A DNA stretch of 64,000 nucleotides from Erythroxylum novogranatense. Taxonomy: Eukaryota; Streptophyta; Magnoliopsida; Malpighiales; Erythroxylaceae. Location: positions 36,811,540 through 36,875,539 of the forward strand of contig CM057233.1 of assembly GCA_029891385.1 (NCBI GenBank), written 5' to 3'. This document shows, in pieces, positions 62,138 through 64,000 of the stretch (position 1 is its first letter; each line of letters starts with the position of its first letter). The notes below the pieces were generated by a model. The model was given only the letters and a program-made list of their open reading frames with translations, had not been told where the DNA came from and made no database searches. The position numbers and the translations under genes are program-made.

Positions 62138-62473
62138 TAAAGATAGTTCCTATTCGCCGATTAGTCCAGTTAAATTAGATGGCAATAGAACTTATTTAGC
62201 CTGGTCTAGATCATGTTTGTTGTCTATTAAGGTGAGAAGGCTATAAAGTTATATTGATGGGAATAAGAAACCACCACCTATTACTGATCCTACCTTTAGT
62301 CAATGGGACTCTGATAATTCAATGGTTATGTCTTGGCTTCTTAATTCCATGCATCCTAAGATTTCCAGACAATATTTACTACTTGACACTACAAAGAAGA
62401 TATGGAAAGCTGCAAAACCACTTATTCTTGTATGGGAAATAATGCTCGGATCTTTGAACTCTGAAACAAAATT
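62138..62473 (+). pseudogene. Copia F gag fragment (Retrofit/Ale type), cut by G5
   Basis: Reads SYSPISPVKLDGNRTYLAWS, SYIDGNKKPPPI, FSQWDSDNSMVMSWLLNSMH and ISRQYLLLDTTKKIWKA, then GNNARIFEL in another frame. This is the typical Retrofit-lineage gag core. A TAA replaces one codon before SYIDG and a frameshift precedes GNNA. Coding ends where G5 begins at 62474. 61659-62137 is non-coding leader. Confidence 0.85.
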
Positions 62474-64000
62474 TGTTAGACCCCGATTTTTTTTTATGAT
62501 GTCTTTAAGCATGAATTGTGTTAATTATGTATTTATGCCTTAGTTTGATTAATTTGGGAGCATTAGTGGATAATTGAGGATTATTTGAACTTAATGTGGT
62601 CTCAATGGAAATTAAAAGGGTAAAAGAATATGAGGGTATTTTGGGAAGTTTACTTAGGTTGAAATGGGTTAAAGTTGGTTGAAGGGGTAAGTGGTCTTTG
62701 TATTCACATTTGGACTTAAGAGAAGAAATTAGAAAAGAAAGAAAGAAATAAATAAAAAAAGGAAAGAAAAGAGAAGAGAAAGAAGAGAGAAGTGTCGTAG
62801 GAGGAGAAGAGGAAGAAGAGTTTAGAGCTTTCGATCTCCAAGGATCTTCGACGGTTTTGGAGCACTAATCAGTAAGTTTAAACCCTTTCTAACCTTGTTT
62901 CAGTTGGATTAAACCTTAGGGTAGCTTGGTATATGTTAGAATCGGTGATTTAGGGTTTTGGGAAAAAATGGTTAGATTTTATGGGTTGATACGTTTTTGG
63001 CTGATTTTGAGTTGCTGTTGAGTTAGAAATATAGTTTAAGACTTGATCTAAGGTTTAGATGTGTTGCATTTGAGTTTGGAAAAGGATTGAAGTTGGAAAA
63101 TGAAGGAAATTGGGTTTCGGAGTCGAGTTCCAGACCCGCACGTCGCGACGTGCGTATGAACACGTCGCGACGTGCAAGAAGGGGAAGCAACGTCGCGATG
63201 AATAAATGTTTATTTGCCGTGACGTGCGAGCTCGCCGTGAACGTCGCGACGTGCGAAGGTATGCACGCGTCAGCGAAAGTGGCATTTGTTTGCATGACGA
63301 GAGAACGCCATGATGTGCACGCCATGTGAGCACATGCGTCTTGGCCTTGACGAGTGATCCAGTCAGCGGCGAGCCCCTTATTTCCAGCGAGAAATATTTA
63401 GTCTCTTGGGCATATCTTTTGGTGTAGATGTCCGATTGAGGTGATTTTTTATTCATTGTGATCTAGAGATTAAGGGCTACAAGTTGTATGAAGAAGGGAA
63501 GTTCAGAATTTGCCTCGAAGGGTTCAAAATTTTAGGAGGAGGTCGAATATAGACTTTTAGTGCTTTATTTTGGATTTCCAAGCTTTGAATATTTTCTGTG
63601 GATATTGATTTAATGAAAATTTGGTTTGTTTTAGGAAACCAATCTGACCCGATTCCATCGCAAGAGGAAAGACACCAGTGAGTCGGATACTCAAGCGATA
63701 TTAGGTGGGTAATGTACTTATAGTTATTGTGTGACTAGGCAATTTCATGCCTATGTATGAACATATGTTATATGGTATATATTTTTACATATGATGATCT
63801 GAATGATTTTGATTTCTTATATTTTGAAAGAATTATGAGAATGGATAGCATTAACGTTTGATTCTGAGCATGTTATGTCTCGACTTCGATCATGACATTT
63901 TGACTAAATGCAAAGTATGAAAGCATACCATATGATAAAATGATTATGATCATAATTATGTGCTTTTGTTTGGGCGAGAGTGGAACCATTTCGTTCGTCA
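62474..64000 (+). mobile_element. Giant LTR G5, 5' part (runs off the window)
   Basis: Begins TGTTAGACCCCGATTTTT inside copia F gag, the same terminus as G3 and G4 in plus orientation. Contains a purine-rich stretch (62720-62820), a palindromic module and a block shared with G3 and G4 at about 63408-63440. The other end lies outside, so whether it is solo is unknown. Confidence 0.8.
63130..63330. repeat. Palindromic module of G5
   Basis: Perfect palindrome GCACGTCGCGACGTGC at 63138-63153, its 14-bp core again at 63161-63174, and ACGTCGCGACGT at 63241-63252. Related CGTCGCGATG and CGTGACGTGC words lie between. Starts 664 bp from the LTR 5' end. Confidence 0.95.

Overview
This window is eudicot-like plant nuclear DNA: AT-rich, with spliced genes, Ty1/copia elements primed by initiator Met-tRNA, PIF/Harbinger and hAT transposons, and nested LTR insertions. 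I cannot name the species. One host gene looks functional. Everything else I can support is transposable element, gene remnant or simple repeat. No rRNA, tRNA, CRISPR or organellar DNA was recognised.

Layout. (1) 1-7573, minus strand: most of a SCAPER-like gene, six exons visible, all visible junctions in phase 0; the 3' part lies beyond base 1. (2) 8629-11165: an internally deleted copia element (A), minus strand, with 5-bp target duplications GTTCC. (3) 11277-26927: a decayed copia element (B1) with 1.6-kb LTRs. Inside it lie a 6.5-kb PIF/Harbinger transposon (13079-19573), a DJ-1-family gene fragment carrying a 402-bp hAT MITE, and a 681-bp Tourist-like MITE in the 3' LTR. (4) 27414-34809: copia C (target duplication GTTAT) holding a 3-kb solo LTR (G1). 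(5) 35817-54767: copia D, split by a giant solo LTR (G2), which is split by a Sirevirus-like copia E, which is split by another giant solo LTR (G3). That is four nested layers, each supported by a target duplication or by interrupted coding sequence. (6) 54768-61490: a second copy of the copia B internal region, split by giant solo LTR G4. (7) 61497-64000: start of a Retrofit/Ale-like copia F, cut at gag by a fifth giant LTR (G5) that runs off the window.

The Harbinger element carries the usual two genes, a DDE transposase (broken here by a nonsense codon and a frameshift) and an intact 295-aa Myb/SANT-like protein. It also carries a third reading frame, which joins an RNase H1-type hybrid-binding (viroplasmin-like) domain to a C-terminal membrane segment and has one in-frame stop. 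The other main discovery candidate is in the giant LTRs: G3, G4 and G5 carry unrelated GC-rich palindromic modules at nearly the same distance (about 655-680 bp) from the LTR 5' end, followed by a shared block.

All calls come from reading the sequence and recalling family motifs; no alignment or search was run.
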